A stretch of DNA of 52,756 bases from assembly GCA_030672545.1 (NCBI GenBank), contig DAOVGF010000021.1, forward strand, positions 1 to 52,756, written 5' to 3'. Below, one piece after another: positions 25,630-34,265 of this stretch. Below the pieces are notes generated by a model that was not told where the DNA came from, ran no database searches, and saw only the letters and a list, made by a program, of their open reading frames with translations. The translations under genes were made by a program, and so were the position numbers. Numbering within the stretch: the first letter of the stretch is position 1; every line of letters begins with the position of its first letter. Origin of the DNA: Candidatus Aerophobota bacterium (GTDB taxonomy: Bacteria; Aerophobota; Aerophobia; Aerophobales; Aerophobaceae).

Positions 25630-26465
25630 TGATGTTCAGAGTGGGTTGGTTTTCTACTGGTCGTGACCGGGCGGCTCGGGATCTACTCCGCATAGCCATG
25701 GAGAATATGGAGAGAGGGACAATTCCTGACTCGAGAATTTGCTATGTTTTCAGTAATCGTGAGTGGAAAGAATCTCAAATTAGTGATAGTTTTTTTCGTC
25801 TGATAGAAGATTTAAGGATACCCTTGATTTGTTGCTCTTCCCGGAAATTTTTTCCTCAATTAAGAAAAAAGGGTCTGATAGAGCAAAAAAAGGGGAATTT
25901 GCTTTTGATTAATCGCTGGCGTCTACTTTATGACCGCAAGATAATGAGACTGGTCAGAGAGCATCCGGTAGATATAATTGTCTTAGCTGGTTATATGCTT
26001 ATCCTGGGGGGAAAATTCTGTCGAAACCATCCGGTAATAAATCTACATCCAGCACTTCCGGGGGGACCCCGGGGAACCTGGCAGGAGGTAATTTGGCAAC
26101 TAATTGAAGAGGAGGCGGATAGAAGTGGGGTTATGATGCATCTGGTCACTCCTCTGTTGGATTCAGGTCCTCCCCTAACCTATAGTAGCTTTAGTTTGGA
26201 AGGGGAGGAATTTACCTCACTCTGGGATCAAATGAAAAAGAAGATTAAGAAAAAAGGCCTGAAGCAAATTAAAAAAGAAGAGGGTGAGGATGAGCCATTG
26301 TTTAAGGCCATCAGAATGGAAGGGGTCAAAAGAGAGTTCCCGCTCATAGTAATGACTCTTCAAGCCATGGCTGAGGGAAAAATAAGAATTGAGAAGGGAG
26401 CAGTTCTGATTGGGAAAAAAAGAGATCAGCCTCTCTGTCTGGATGGCCAATTTTCTGTTTTATGA
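25629..26465 (+). CDS. PurN-like formyltransferase-family protein
   Basis: 278 residues. The central part resembles the GART/formyltransferase fold: DIIVLAGYMLILG, then VINLHPALPGGPRGTW and VTPLLDSGPPL. These hold the conserved Asn-His-Pro and the Asp of the catalytic Asn/His/Asp set. The glycine-rich start of true PurN is altered (WFSTGRDRAARDLL), and a lysine-rich insert lies at about 195-220. It may transfer a formyl group to an amine, but whether it is the purine enzyme is doubtful because it is not with pur genes. It is translationally coupled to the PfkB kinase. Confidence 0.6.
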   Translation: MMFRVGWFSTGRDRAARDLLRIAMENMERGTIPDSRICYVFSNREWKESQISDSFFRLIEDLRIPLICCSSRKFFPQLRKKGLIEQKKGNLLLINRWRLLYDRKIMRLVREHPVDIIVLAGYMLILGGKFCRNHPVINLHPALPGGPRGTWQEVIWQLIEEEADRSGVMMHLVTPLLDSGPPLTYSSFSLEGEEFTSLWDQMKKKIKKKGLKQIKKEEGEDEPLFKAIRMEGVKREFPLIVMTLQAMAEGKIRIEKGAVLIGKKRDQPLCLDGQFSVL

Positions 26466-26492
26466 ATTTCTACCTTCGAGTCGTGGTAGCCA

Positions 26493-27545
26493 ATGATAAA
26501 TAAAATGATATTTCTGGATTGTGAGGGTCCGATTACTCTGAATGATAATGCTCTGGAGTTATGTGGTCACTTCATGGCGCGGGGAGAACATTTTTTCTCT
26601 CTTTTAAGCCGCTACGATGACTATTTAGCTGAGGTGATAAAACGGCCGGGTTATCGAGCCGGCAATACTCTCAAGTTCATTGTTCCCTTCCTTAAGGCCT
26701 TTGGGGTCACCAATGAGAAAGTCAGGCAGTTCTGCGAAACCCACATTAGATTTGTTCCAGAAGCTCCCAGAGTGGTTCGAGAATTAAGTTGCCTGGCTAC
26801 TGTTTCCATTCTCAGCACCAGTTATTGTTTCTACGTAGAAGCTGTTAGTGAAAAAATAGGATCCTCCCTTTGTATTTACGGTACAGATTTGGATCTGGAC
26901 CGATATAGTCTATCGGAGGCAGAAGCTCGAATTCTTCGGGGACTAAAGGAGGAAATCTCTGAATTTCCCCTTTTCAGCCTAAAAGGAGTGGTGAATATTG
27001 CTCAGCTTACTCCTTCGGCCCGGGAAGTTATTGACCGACTGGAGGATGTCTTTCAAAGGAAGATGGCTAAAATGAACTGTCGGCATATAATAGAGAAAAT
27101 CCAGCCGGTGGGAGGTAGTGAAAAGGTGAAACCCTTGCTGGATTTGTGCGGGACCTCCAGCTCGATGTCAGAGATAATGTATGTGGGGGATAGCATTACC
27201 GACCTGGAGGTGCTTAGATTGGTTCGCCAGAGAGGTGGGGTGGCTGTCTCTTTTAATGGGAATCGCTACGCGGTGAGGGAAGCAGAGTTTGCTTGCACCT
27301 CTTTTACTGCCTTACCTATTCTATTCTTAGGAGAAATTTTCCATGGGAGAGGGAAAGAAGGAGTGCTAAAAATTAGCCAAGATTGGCCAAGAAATCTTCC
27401 CGATGATTGGAAGAAGAAACTGTTTTCCCCAGCGACCAATGCTTATCTGGCCATGGTAACCGAAAAGAACCGTTGTTCTTTGATTGAAAGAAGTGAGATG
27501 GTGAGAAGGCGGGTGCGAGGGGAGAAAATTGGAATGCTGGGATGA
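26493..27545 (+). CDS. HAD-superfamily protein, COG4030/EhaR-like
   Basis: 350 residues. Motif I is FLDCEGPITLNDNA, where the usual second Asp is Glu. Motif IV is YVGDSITDLEVL, and a Ser/Thr in ILSTS may be motif II. The Asp-Cys-Glu-Gly-Pro opening is that of the archaeal predicted hydrolases grouped with EhaR, a protein named from the methanogen energy-converting hydrogenase cluster but of unknown activity. Phosphatase activity is likely but the substrate is unknown. No good ribosome site is seen; it follows the formyltransferase-like gene by 27 bases and is probably in its operon. Confidence 0.6.
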   Translation: MINKMIFLDCEGPITLNDNALELCGHFMARGEHFFSLLSRYDDYLAEVIKRPGYRAGNTLKFIVPFLKAFGVTNEKVRQFCETHIRFVPEAPRVVRELSCLATVSILSTSYCFYVEAVSEKIGSSLCIYGTDLDLDRYSLSEAEARILRGLKEEISEFPLFSLKGVVNIAQLTPSAREVIDRLEDVFQRKMAKMNCRHIIEKIQPVGGSEKVKPLLDLCGTSSSMSEIMYVGDSITDLEVLRLVRQRGGVAVSFNGNRYAVREAEFACTSFTALPILFLGEIFHGRGKEGVLKISQDWPRNLPDDWKKKLFSPATNAYLAMVTEKNRCSLIERSEMVRRRVRGEKIGMLG

Positions 27546-27620
27546 AAAGATCATACATTTTGTTGAGCCGGAGAAAGGATTTTATGGCGGTAAAACCATC
27601 AATCAAGGGCCAAAATAATT

Positions 27621-27839
27621 ATGATAAAGATAGACAGACAAAGATGCAAAGGTTGCGGTTTTTGTGTGAAGTTTTGTCCCCGGGGATTAATTCATCTGGA
27701 CAGTAATTTTAATGACAAAGGTTTTCATCCGGCTGTTTATGATGAGACTGGCAGGTGTAACAGTTGTGGTATATGTGCTCTGGTCTGTCCTGACGTGGCT
27801 ATTACTGTTCTGGAAAAAACTGAGGAAGAAAAAAAATGA
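27621..27839 (+). CDS. two-cluster [4Fe-4S] ferredoxin (KorD/VorD-like)
   Basis: 72 residues. Two C-x2-C-x2-C-x3-C-P motifs, CKGCGFCVKFCP and CNSCGICALVCP, each bind a [4Fe-4S] cluster. The spacing and the FNDKGFHPAVYDETGRC linker are those of the delta subunit of 2-oxoacid:ferredoxin oxidoreductases. The catalytic subunits that normally follow are absent; instead its stop codon overlaps the ruvA start (ATGA). It may work with an oxidoreductase encoded elsewhere. Confidence 0.85.
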   Translation: MIKIDRQRCKGCGFCVKFCPRGLIHLDSNFNDKGFHPAVYDETGRCNSCGICALVCPDVAITVLEKTEEEKK

Positions 27840-28414
27840 TTGAATATCTCAGGGGAATTCTCAAGGAGAAAAGCCCCGGTTGGGCGGTAGTAGAAGTAGG
27901 AGGAGTGGGATATCGGGTTGACCTGTCTCTCTTTAGTTATGAGGCTCTTCCTCCCCCGGGTGAAGAAGTAAAGCTCCACACTTATTTGTATCTGAAAAAA
28001 GATAACGGGATAAACCTCTATGGTTTTTGCCAGTTAGAGGAAAGAGCCCTTTTTTATCTTCTTATCTCTGTTTCCAGTATTGGTCCTAAATCTGCCCTGA
28101 GAATTTTGTCAAGAGCTACTCCTGATAGATTTAAACAGGCCATTGAGAAAGCGGACCTGGATGCTTTGACTCATATTCCGGGAATAGGGAAGAAAACTGC
28201 TCAGAGATTGATTCTGGAGTTGAGGGAAAAAATGGGAGGAGAAGTTGGTTTTATTGCTGAAGAAGGAAGTCTGCTGAAAGACACCCTTTTGGCTTTAGTT
28301 TCCCTGGGGTATACCAGAGCTCAGGCGGCCGGGGCCGTAGAAAAAGTTCGTTATTTAGCCGATGAAAATAAGAAACTGGCTGAATTAATCAAGGAGGCTC
28401 TTAGGTATATTTAA
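27836..28414 (+). CDS. ruvA: Holliday junction branch migration protein RuvA
   Basis: 192 residues. N-terminal OB-fold starts MIEYLRGILKEKSPGWAVVE. Helix-hairpin-helix motifs are SSIGPKSALRIL and HIPGIGKKTAQRLILELREK, which bind the four-way junction. The C-terminal three-helix domain that contacts RuvB begins at about 145. It tetramerises on Holliday junctions and loads RuvB. It overlaps the ferredoxin gene by 4 bases and ends one base before ruvB. No ruvC is visible in the window. Confidence 0.97.
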   Translation: MIEYLRGILKEKSPGWAVVEVGGVGYRVDLSLFSYEALPPPGEEVKLHTYLYLKKDNGINLYGFCQLEERALFYLLISVSSIGPKSALRILSRATPDRFKQAIEKADLDALTHIPGIGKKTAQRLILELREKMGGEVGFIAEEGSLLKDTLLALVSLGYTRAQAAGAVEKVRYLADENKKLAELIKEALRYI

Positions 28415-28415
28415 G

Positions 28416-29444
28416 ATGAGACAAGAGAGGATTACTACTCCAGAACTTCAGGGTTCCGATAAGAGATTTGAGACTACTCTTCGGCCTCAGTACATAACTC
28501 AATTTGTGGGCCAGGAGAAAGTGAAGCGAAATCTGAGGATTTTTATTCAGGCAGCCCGGGAGAGGAAGGATGTTCTGGATCATACGCTGCTTTATGGACC
28601 ACCGGGATTGGGTAAGACAACTCTTGCTTATATCATTGCCCGGGAAATGGGTGGTAAGATTCGGGCTACCAGCGGCTCAGCTATCGAAAAACCCGGAGAT
28701 TTAGCTAAAATTCTGACCAGCGTTGATCTTAAGGAAGGGGATATTTTGTTTATTGACGAAATTCATCGGCTTCATCCCCAGGTGGAAGAAGTTCTTTATT
28801 CAGCTATGGAAGATTTTGAGGTTGACATTATCCTGGGTAAAGGGGCTGCCACTCGTTCGGTCAAGTTACCCCTTCCTCAATTTACTTTGGTAGGGGCGAC
28901 TACCCGAGCAGGCCTTCTTACCTCACCTTTGCGTAACCGTTTTGGAGTAATTGGACGTCTGGATTTCTACGAAAAAGAGGAACTTTATCAGATTGTTATC
29001 CGCTCGGCTAAGATTTTGAAAATAGAAATTAAGGACGAGGCTGCTCATCAGGTAGCCAGTCGTTCCAGAGGAACTCCCCGCATTGCCAATCGGTTACTTC
29101 GCCGACTAAGAGATTATGCTCAAGTTAAAGGGGATGGAGTAATTACCATTTCTATTGCCCAGGAAGCATTGAGACTTTTGGAAGTAGACAAGAAAGGATT
29201 GGATTCTATGGACAGAAATATTTTGGAGACAATTCTTTATAAGTTCGGAGGTGGTCCGGTGGGCCTCAAAACTCTGTCCATGGTGGTCAACGAAGAACCG
29301 GAAACCATAGAGGAAGTCTACGAGCCCTATTTAGTACGCGAGGGGCTGATTAACCGCACTCCCAAGGGAAGAGTGGCTACCCAGTTTCTTTACGAGTACT
29401 TGGGAAAACCTTTTCCCCAACCAGACCAGGGTCAGTTTTTTTGA
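28416..29444 (+). CDS. ruvB: Holliday junction branch migration ATPase RuvB
   Basis: 342 residues, normal length. Walker A is YGPPGLGKTTLA, Walker B LFIDEIHRL, sensor 1 VGATTRAGLLTSPLRNRFG with the arginine finger region, and the C-terminal winged helix carries GGGPVGLKTLS and NRTPKGRVAT. It forms hexameric rings that pump DNA through RuvA-bound junctions during recombination and repair. It is the last gene of the operon that starts with the PfkB kinase. Confidence 0.98.
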   Translation: MRQERITTPELQGSDKRFETTLRPQYITQFVGQEKVKRNLRIFIQAARERKDVLDHTLLYGPPGLGKTTLAYIIAREMGGKIRATSGSAIEKPGDLAKILTSVDLKEGDILFIDEIHRLHPQVEEVLYSAMEDFEVDIILGKGAATRSVKLPLPQFTLVGATTRAGLLTSPLRNRFGVIGRLDFYEKEELYQIVIRSAKILKIEIKDEAAHQVASRSRGTPRIANRLLRRLRDYAQVKGDGVITISIAQEALRLLEVDKKGLDSMDRNILETILYKFGGGPVGLKTLSMVVNEEPETIEEVYEPYLVREGLINRTPKGRVATQFLYEYLGKPFPQPDQGQFF

Positions 29445-29449
29445 CAATC

Positions 29450-30052
29450 TCAGTGATGTTTGAGATTGGACCGTCGTCCACTTCTTAATTTTACTTTTTG
29501 GGAAGGAGAGATCCAGCAAGAGCGCAGTTTCTTAATTAGAGGTATTATGATTAGAAATATCATCAGAAGCAGTAGATAAGAAAAAATAGCTATCCCGGCA
29601 GCAAATATACCGCTACCCACTAACCAGGACTTTATCTCCATCAAAAAGGCCCAGAGGACACTGAGGTCACCGGCAAGCAACCTTAAAAATCCATTTCCTA
29701 CAGATCTCCACACCCCCACAAAAAAATGCCAATCAAGTACATTCCAGGAAAAGTTGGTCCGGGCAGGTTGAAAAATCTCAGTTCCAAACTTATAACCCAG
29801 AGTGTAGAAAAAGACTACGGTGAAGGGGTTGGAAACAAAGGTTCCCAGTATTGTTGAGATTTTATTGGCTCGCAGCAGAAAAGCAATAGGTAGAGCGAAA
29901 ATCCAGGCAAAACCAAAGGTAGGCATAATTCCCCAAAAGACGCCAATGGCAAATCCACGGGCAATGCGTTCCGGAGGATCGTTGATTAAAAATAGTTTCT
30001 TCCCCACGGTTTTAAGTCGACGCACCCAACTTTTCTTTTTTCTCTTACTCAT
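29450..30052 (-). CDS. DUF2062 membrane protein
   Basis: 200 residues. After a basic start, SPERIARG-like PPERIARGFAIGVFWGIMP and the SNPFTVVFFYTLGYKFG motif are typical of DUF2062 (COG3216), small membrane proteins of unknown role sometimes fused to glycosyltransferases. Three to four hydrophobic segments are visible, then a basic C-terminal tail. It is convergent with ruvB, leaving five bases between them. Confidence 0.8.
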   Translation of the reverse strand: MSKRKKKSWVRRLKTVGKKLFLINDPPERIARGFAIGVFWGIMPTFGFAWIFALPIAFLLRANKISTILGTFVSNPFTVVFFYTLGYKFGTEIFQPARTNFSWNVLDWHFFVGVWRSVGNGFLRLLAGDLSVLWAFLMEIKSWLVGSGIFAAGIAIFSYLLLLMIFLIIIPLIKKLRSCWISPSQKVKLRSGRRSNLKHH

Positions 30053-30120
30053 TTCTCTCTCAACCTGACTAATAAACTGAATTACCGATATATTTTATCA
30101 AAACTAAGCAAAAAAGCAAG

Positions 30121-30437
30121 CGGCACTCGGGATATTCTGTCTCGCTCCGGTGATACTCTATTACAGTAATAACTGGTCAGTCTCCTCGCTTCGGGAAAAA
30201 ATAAACTCGCCTCTTTGAGGTTCAGACAGAATTTTTTCTTTATCCTCCACTCGGAAGACTTCCTTAAGGTAGAGTATCAAAGTCGCTTCACCAGAATATC
30301 CCTCGCTAAAGTATAAACAAGGTAGCCGCAGGCTTTAGCCTGCGTTTATTTGCGCAGCTTGAAAGCTGCGGCTACCATATATTCTGTCTCGCTCTGTTGA
30401 TTCCGTTCCTCTCGTTCTTCTGGTTCTTCTGGTTGAG
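30121..30437. repeat. intergenic repeat block: R2 pieces around R1 copy D
   Basis: R1 copy D (30321-30376, 56 bp) differs from copy C at a single position (CTTGAAAG for CTTAAAAG). It is flanked by pieces of a second family, R2: CTCGGGATATTCTGTCTCGC then TCCGGTGATACTCT at 30126-30160, and CGTTCCTCTCGTTCTTCTGG then TTCTTCTGGTT at 30405-30435. R2 pieces recur at 42336, 42985 and 52381. The whole gap 30053-30684 (632 bases) contains these repeats and AT-rich sequence related to 52500-52555, with no gene that I can support. Confidence 0.75.
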
Positions 30438-30684
30438 TTGACTCCCAGTGATAGAACTGCATTGTTAGGAGAGGGAAATAACATCATCTGCTGTTGGCAA
30501 CTTCGTTTTTGGACATTTGGATTTTAGAATTGTTTCGGATTTAGTATTTAGAATTTATCCTTAGTTATAGTGGATTATTAATATTCTTGCGAAAAAATAG
30601 TACTTACTTAAAGTGGCAAGGAAAACCAGGCACATTAGACCGAAAAATAAGGGAAAGATGAAACTAGATGGATGTTGCTCGAGC

Positions 30685-31719
30685 TTAGGACGACAGAACT
30701 TCACTCACGTAAACATTTCTTCTCTCTTTGTGCGATTGTATAGCTGCTCGAACAACTGCTAATACCCGAAGAGCCTCTTCACCACTTACTTCAGGTTTCT
30801 TGTTCTCTCGGATGCATTCCACAAATTCATCCAACTCTTCACGAATAGTCTCAGTATTTCTCGTATCAATTCCCTCCGAGTCCAGGCAATTTTTATGTTT
30901 TGAATCTTTTTCCTGTAGAAAAAGTCCTTTGGAATAGTCAAAAAATAAATTAGCCTCCGTACCGTAGAGGTTAAGATGAAGATTAAAAGGAATCACGTAG
31001 GCTGATCCAACATATCCTATTAAACCATTCTCAAAATATAAGGTAGTAGAGGTTACATCAGGAATCTGCGAAGGAGTGAAAACTTTACTAAAGACAGATG
31101 AGACTTGTTCTACAGGTCCAAAGAAGTACTGGAGTGTATCAATAAGGTGAATTCCTACCTGGATTAGTGGACCAGAAGGGGCTTGTTCTTCATACCATCG
31201 CCAGGTACTCGAAGTGAGTTCCAAACCAAGATTATGTGAATAGTTACCTTCAGCCATTACAGGAGTACCGATGGTTCCTTTTTCTATCAGTGATTTCATT
31301 TTTCTGAAAGGACCAAATCGGCGAGCATTGTGACCTACCTCTAAAATGACTCCTTCGTCCCGGCAAGTATTTATCATTTTTTTAGCTTCCTCAATGGTAT
31401 TAGATATGGGTTTCTCTACAAAAATGTGTTTTCCTCTTTGGGCTCCTAAGACAGCATATTCACAATGTGTAGAATTAGTAGTTGTAAGAATAAGAGCCTC
31501 TATACTTTGATCTTCCAATATTTCTTCGAAGCTCGAGGCTGGCTGGCAGTTATATTTTTCACAAAATCTTTCCCTTTTCTTTGGTGTCCTGGTAAAAGCT
31601 TTGGCTAAGGAAATCTTTTTTGATCTTTTTACTCCCTCAGCTATGGTCTGGGCCCAATCTCCCAGACCAATCATTGCTACTCTCAGCCGGATATTATCTG
31701 AGTCTCCCTTAATCATCAT
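30685..31719 (-). CDS. Gfo/Idh/MocA-family oxidoreductase
   Basis: 344 residues from the ATG at 31719, preceded by AGGAGAATTT; the reading frame upstream to 31779 has no ribosome site. The Rossmann start is RVAMIGLGDWAQTIAEG, the family signature HIFVEKPISNT carries the catalytic Glu-Lys-Pro, and GHNARRFGPFRKMK and HLIDTLQYFFG (His-x-x-Asp) follow. It oxidises or reduces a sugar or cyclitol with NAD(P). It lies downstream of the NitT/TauT-type transporter genes but 146 bases from the ATPase gene, so co-transcription is likely but not sure. Confidence 0.88.
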   Translation of the reverse strand: MMIKGDSDNIRLRVAMIGLGDWAQTIAEGVKRSKKISLAKAFTRTPKKRERFCEKYNCQPASSFEEILEDQSIEALILTTTNSTHCEYAVLGAQRGKHIFVEKPISNTIEEAKKMINTCRDEGVILEVGHNARRFGPFRKMKSLIEKGTIGTPVMAEGNYSHNLGLELTSSTWRWYEEQAPSGPLIQVGIHLIDTLQYFFGPVEQVSSVFSKVFTPSQIPDVTSTTLYFENGLIGYVGSAYVIPFNLHLNLYGTEANLFFDYSKGLFLQEKDSKHKNCLDSEGIDTRNTETIREELDEFVECIRENKKPEVSGEEALRVLAVVRAAIQSHKERRNVYVSEVLSS

Positions 31720-31865
31720 AAATTCTCCTATCCTTTTTCCTTCCAAGTTTGTACAAACTGAATTTAAGCATGAACACAAATACAGGTACCCAATTTCTCA
31801 TAAAGAATTAACTGGAATATTTAATTGTCTTCTAAGATGGAGTAGAAAAAACAATACAATTTCAT

Positions 31866-32729
31866 TTAGTATTTAAGGACTCCTTTTGATAAAAAGATGT
31901 CCCTAATTGTCTCACAATACTTCAGGAATTTGGTTGAACCTTGAATCTTAAGATTCCTTGGACGGGGTAAATTAATATTTATGATTTTATCTATCTGGCC
32001 TGGTCGAGGTGTCATTACAATTATTTTATCGGCCAGGATTACTGCTTCCTGGATACTATGAGTGATAAAGAGGACGGTTTTTCTTTTCTTAAGCAAGAGT
32101 TTTTCCACATCGATTCTCATCTGTTCCCGGGTTAAGGCATCCAGTGCCCCAAAAGGCTCATCCATAAGTAAAAAAGGGGGATTATGAACTAAAGCCCGAC
32201 AGATAGAGACTCTCTGGCACATTCCTCCAGAGAGTTCAAAGGGATATTTATTTTCAAAACCCTTCAGTCCCACGGACTCCAAAAGTTCAAGGGCGTACGA
32301 TTCATACTTTTCGTTTTTCAGTTCCCGCATTTCAATTTGAAGCATCACATTTTTTATGGAGGTTCTCCATGGAAGAAGCGTAGAGTTCTGAAAGACAATT
32401 CCCACATTGGTTTGTGGTCCTTCCACCGAACGACCTTCGATCTTAACTACACCTTGCGTTTTGGGGGTAAGCCCTGCGATAATCATCAATAAAGTGCTTT
32501 TTCCGCATCCACTCGGGCCAACAACGACGATAAACTCTCCTTCTTTTATATCAAAGGAAACCTTATCAAGAGCATGACACTCATCGTGCCGCATAAGGTA
32601 TGTTTTGCTCAAGTGAGATACACTCATATAGACCTTATCCTTATTCTTCCCTTTTTCATTTTTCTTATTTTCGTCTCTGGCAAGATATGAATGCTTTTGC
32701 ATAGTTTCCATCTTCTTCAATTTCTCCAT
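31866..32729 (-). CDS. ABC transporter ATPase (NitT/TauT/SsuB type)
   Basis: 287 residues. Walker A VVGPSGCGKSTLL, Q-loop VFQNSTLLPW, signature LSGGMCQRVSICRAL (GMCQR in place of the common GMRQR or GQQQR), Walker B FLLMDEPFGALDA and H-loop FITHSIQEAV. It powers the permease at 35550 and binding protein at 34266. A Lys-rich N-terminal extension of about 30 residues precedes the domain. The start overlaps the PreA-like gene end by 13 bases. Confidence 0.9.
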   Translation of the reverse strand: MEKLKKMETMQKHSYLARDENKKNEKGKNKDKVYMSVSHLSKTYLMRHDECHALDKVSFDIKEGEFIVVVGPSGCGKSTLLMIIAGLTPKTQGVVKIEGRSVEGPQTNVGIVFQNSTLLPWRTSIKNVMLQIEMRELKNEKYESYALELLESVGLKGFENKYPFELSGGMCQRVSICRALVHNPPFLLMDEPFGALDALTREQMRIDVEKLLLKKRKTVLFITHSIQEAVILADKIIVMTPRPGQIDKIININLPRPRNLKIQGSTKFLKYCETIRDIFLSKGVLKY

Positions 32730-34054
32730 TCTTTAGTTTTCTCAACTTCGTTTTCAAGAGATTCTTTGAATGAGATAGCTCCCTGGGGACAGATATAGTA
32801 ACAGGTGCGACATCCTTCGCACTTATTTACCAGAACCTTAGCCTTATTTATCTTTTCCAAAAAAATAATCGCCTCATTAGTGCACGGGGAGATACACTTC
32901 TTACATCCATTACATAATTCCTCATCTACTATAGCCATAGGTTGGCTAACTTTATCAACTTGGTCTGGTTCCACTAACCTAATTATGCCGGAAAAATCAC
33001 CGGGACTATAATACTCTTTTTTTTGCATCCACTCTTTCATTTCTTTCAGTATCCTCTTAACCAGACTATATCCTTCAACAAGGATTTGCGTGCAGATCTC
33101 TACTCCATTAGCACCGGCTAAGATGAGTTTTACTACATCATCTCCGGAGCTTACGCCTCCCGAAGCAATGATGGGAATAGTGATTTTCTTGTAATATTGA
33201 CCTTCGTAAGAACTTTTCCAACCTAATTTCTCGGTACCTGGCTTTCTTTGACGCATACGATAAATATAGGCACTCAAAATAGGAACGGACCAGTTTCCTC
33301 CGTATCCCATCAGGCCTGGCCAGAGAGAGGTTTTTTCCTGGCCGGTATCAATATTAATAGACATCCAGCGTGCCGTGGGAACAATAGCATTAGCTCCGGC
33401 GTCCTCCGCGATTTGAGCTAAAGAAATTACATCACAGCAGTCTATCGGAAGTTTAACCAAAATAGGAAGATTGGTTATTTTTCTTATAGTCCTTATAGGG
33501 CCCCGGAGGTATTTTTCTGGATCAGCTTGTATGTATCTACCTGGTTCAACAGTGGGACAGGGTCCTGTGTGAAGCTCCAGAGCATCTACCCCTGCCTTAT
33601 CCATAGCAATTGCCTCAGCTTCCCACAGATCTTCAGAGGAAAAATAGTCTCCACACCACCCTATATTGGTAATGATGAGGGAATTATACTCATGAGCATA
33701 ATGAACCATCCTTTTTACCTCGGATGTCCATTCTTGGAGTGTGGGACGGGGACTTGCCCCTCCTACTCCCGGAGAAATATCTCTATTGACCCTTAAGGCC
33801 TTTACCGCAGCCGATTGAAAGGAATAAAGCCCTCGCCTAAAAGTCTTATCGGAGTGGTAGATATTCCAAAATTCACGGGTAGATGGAGGTTTCTCATCCA
33901 GGTTTCTTAACTGCAAACCTCTCACCACAATAGCTCCACAGCCAGCATCGATCCCTTTCTTGACAATATCATAATTCTTAGTATTTGGTCCGGCGGCTGC
34001 TATAATAGGATTTTTTAGCTCTAATCCGGCACATTTTATGGACAAGTCAACCAT
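32717..34054 (-). CDS. PreA/dihydroorotate-dehydrogenase-like flavoprotein with two [4Fe-4S] clusters
   Basis: 446 residues from the ATG at 34054, which has AAGGGA upstream; a longer GTG-initiated frame would run through a hairpin. The N-terminal TIM barrel begins DLSIKCAGLELKNPIIAAAG, typical of the dihydroorotate/dihydropyrimidine dehydrogenase family. Its later part has ILVKLPIDCCDV and IIASGGVSSGDDVVKLILAGA (FMN phosphate site). A Cys in LHTGPCPTVE stands where the family's catalytic Cys is expected. The C-terminus holds CNGCKKCISPC and CEGCRTCYYICP. It should reduce or oxidise a cyclic imide or amide such as a pyrimidine, drawing electrons from ferredoxin or a partner; no PreT-like gene is present. 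Confidence 0.78.
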   Translation of the reverse strand: MVDLSIKCAGLELKNPIIAAAGPNTKNYDIVKKGIDAGCGAIVVRGLQLRNLDEKPPSTREFWNIYHSDKTFRRGLYSFQSAAVKALRVNRDISPGVGGASPRPTLQEWTSEVKRMVHYAHEYNSLIITNIGWCGDYFSSEDLWEAEAIAMDKAGVDALELHTGPCPTVEPGRYIQADPEKYLRGPIRTIRKITNLPILVKLPIDCCDVISLAQIAEDAGANAIVPTARWMSINIDTGQEKTSLWPGLMGYGGNWSVPILSAYIYRMRQRKPGTEKLGWKSSYEGQYYKKITIPIIASGGVSSGDDVVKLILAGANGVEICTQILVEGYSLVKRILKEMKEWMQKKEYYSPGDFSGIIRLVEPDQVDKVSQPMAIVDEELCNGCKKCISPCTNEAIIFLEKINKAKVLVNKCEGCRTCYYICPQGAISFKESLENEVEKTKEWRN

Positions 34055-34174
34055 TTTTCCCTTCTGGATTAGAAAAAACCACTTTAGTATTTCTTTACAT
34101 CTTTGGACGGATGTCTCATTATCAGAGATATGTGATGCATCTCTTAATAAAGAAGTAGGCTTAATTTCTACTTT

Positions 34175-34215
34175 AGTGGTATGTCCCTCCACTCAGAGTG
34201 AAGGGACATACCACT
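34175..34215 (-). other. long perfect intercistronic hairpin
   Basis: AGTGGTATGTCCCT (34175-34188) and AGGGACATACCACT (34202-34215) pair over 14 bp without mismatch; inside, CACT and AGTG add four more pairs after one mismatch. It lies between the binding-protein gene and the PreA-like gene. No T-run follows it in the direction of transcription, so it probably protects or processes the mRNA rather than ending it. Confidence 0.75.
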
Positions 34216-34265
34216 CACTTAATCAGTCTTTTAAAAGCCATTATTAATTACCAACACTTTCTTGG

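Noticed and set aside
27542..27717. Small open frame starting at the HAD stop codon and running into the ferredoxin gene.
   Set aside because: No ribosome site, and it overlaps the clearly coding two-cluster ferredoxin in another frame.
34055..34192. GTG-initiated 46-residue extension of the PreA-like protein.
   Set aside because: It would be read through a long hairpin, while an ATG at 34054 has an AAGGGA ribosome site and matches the family start.
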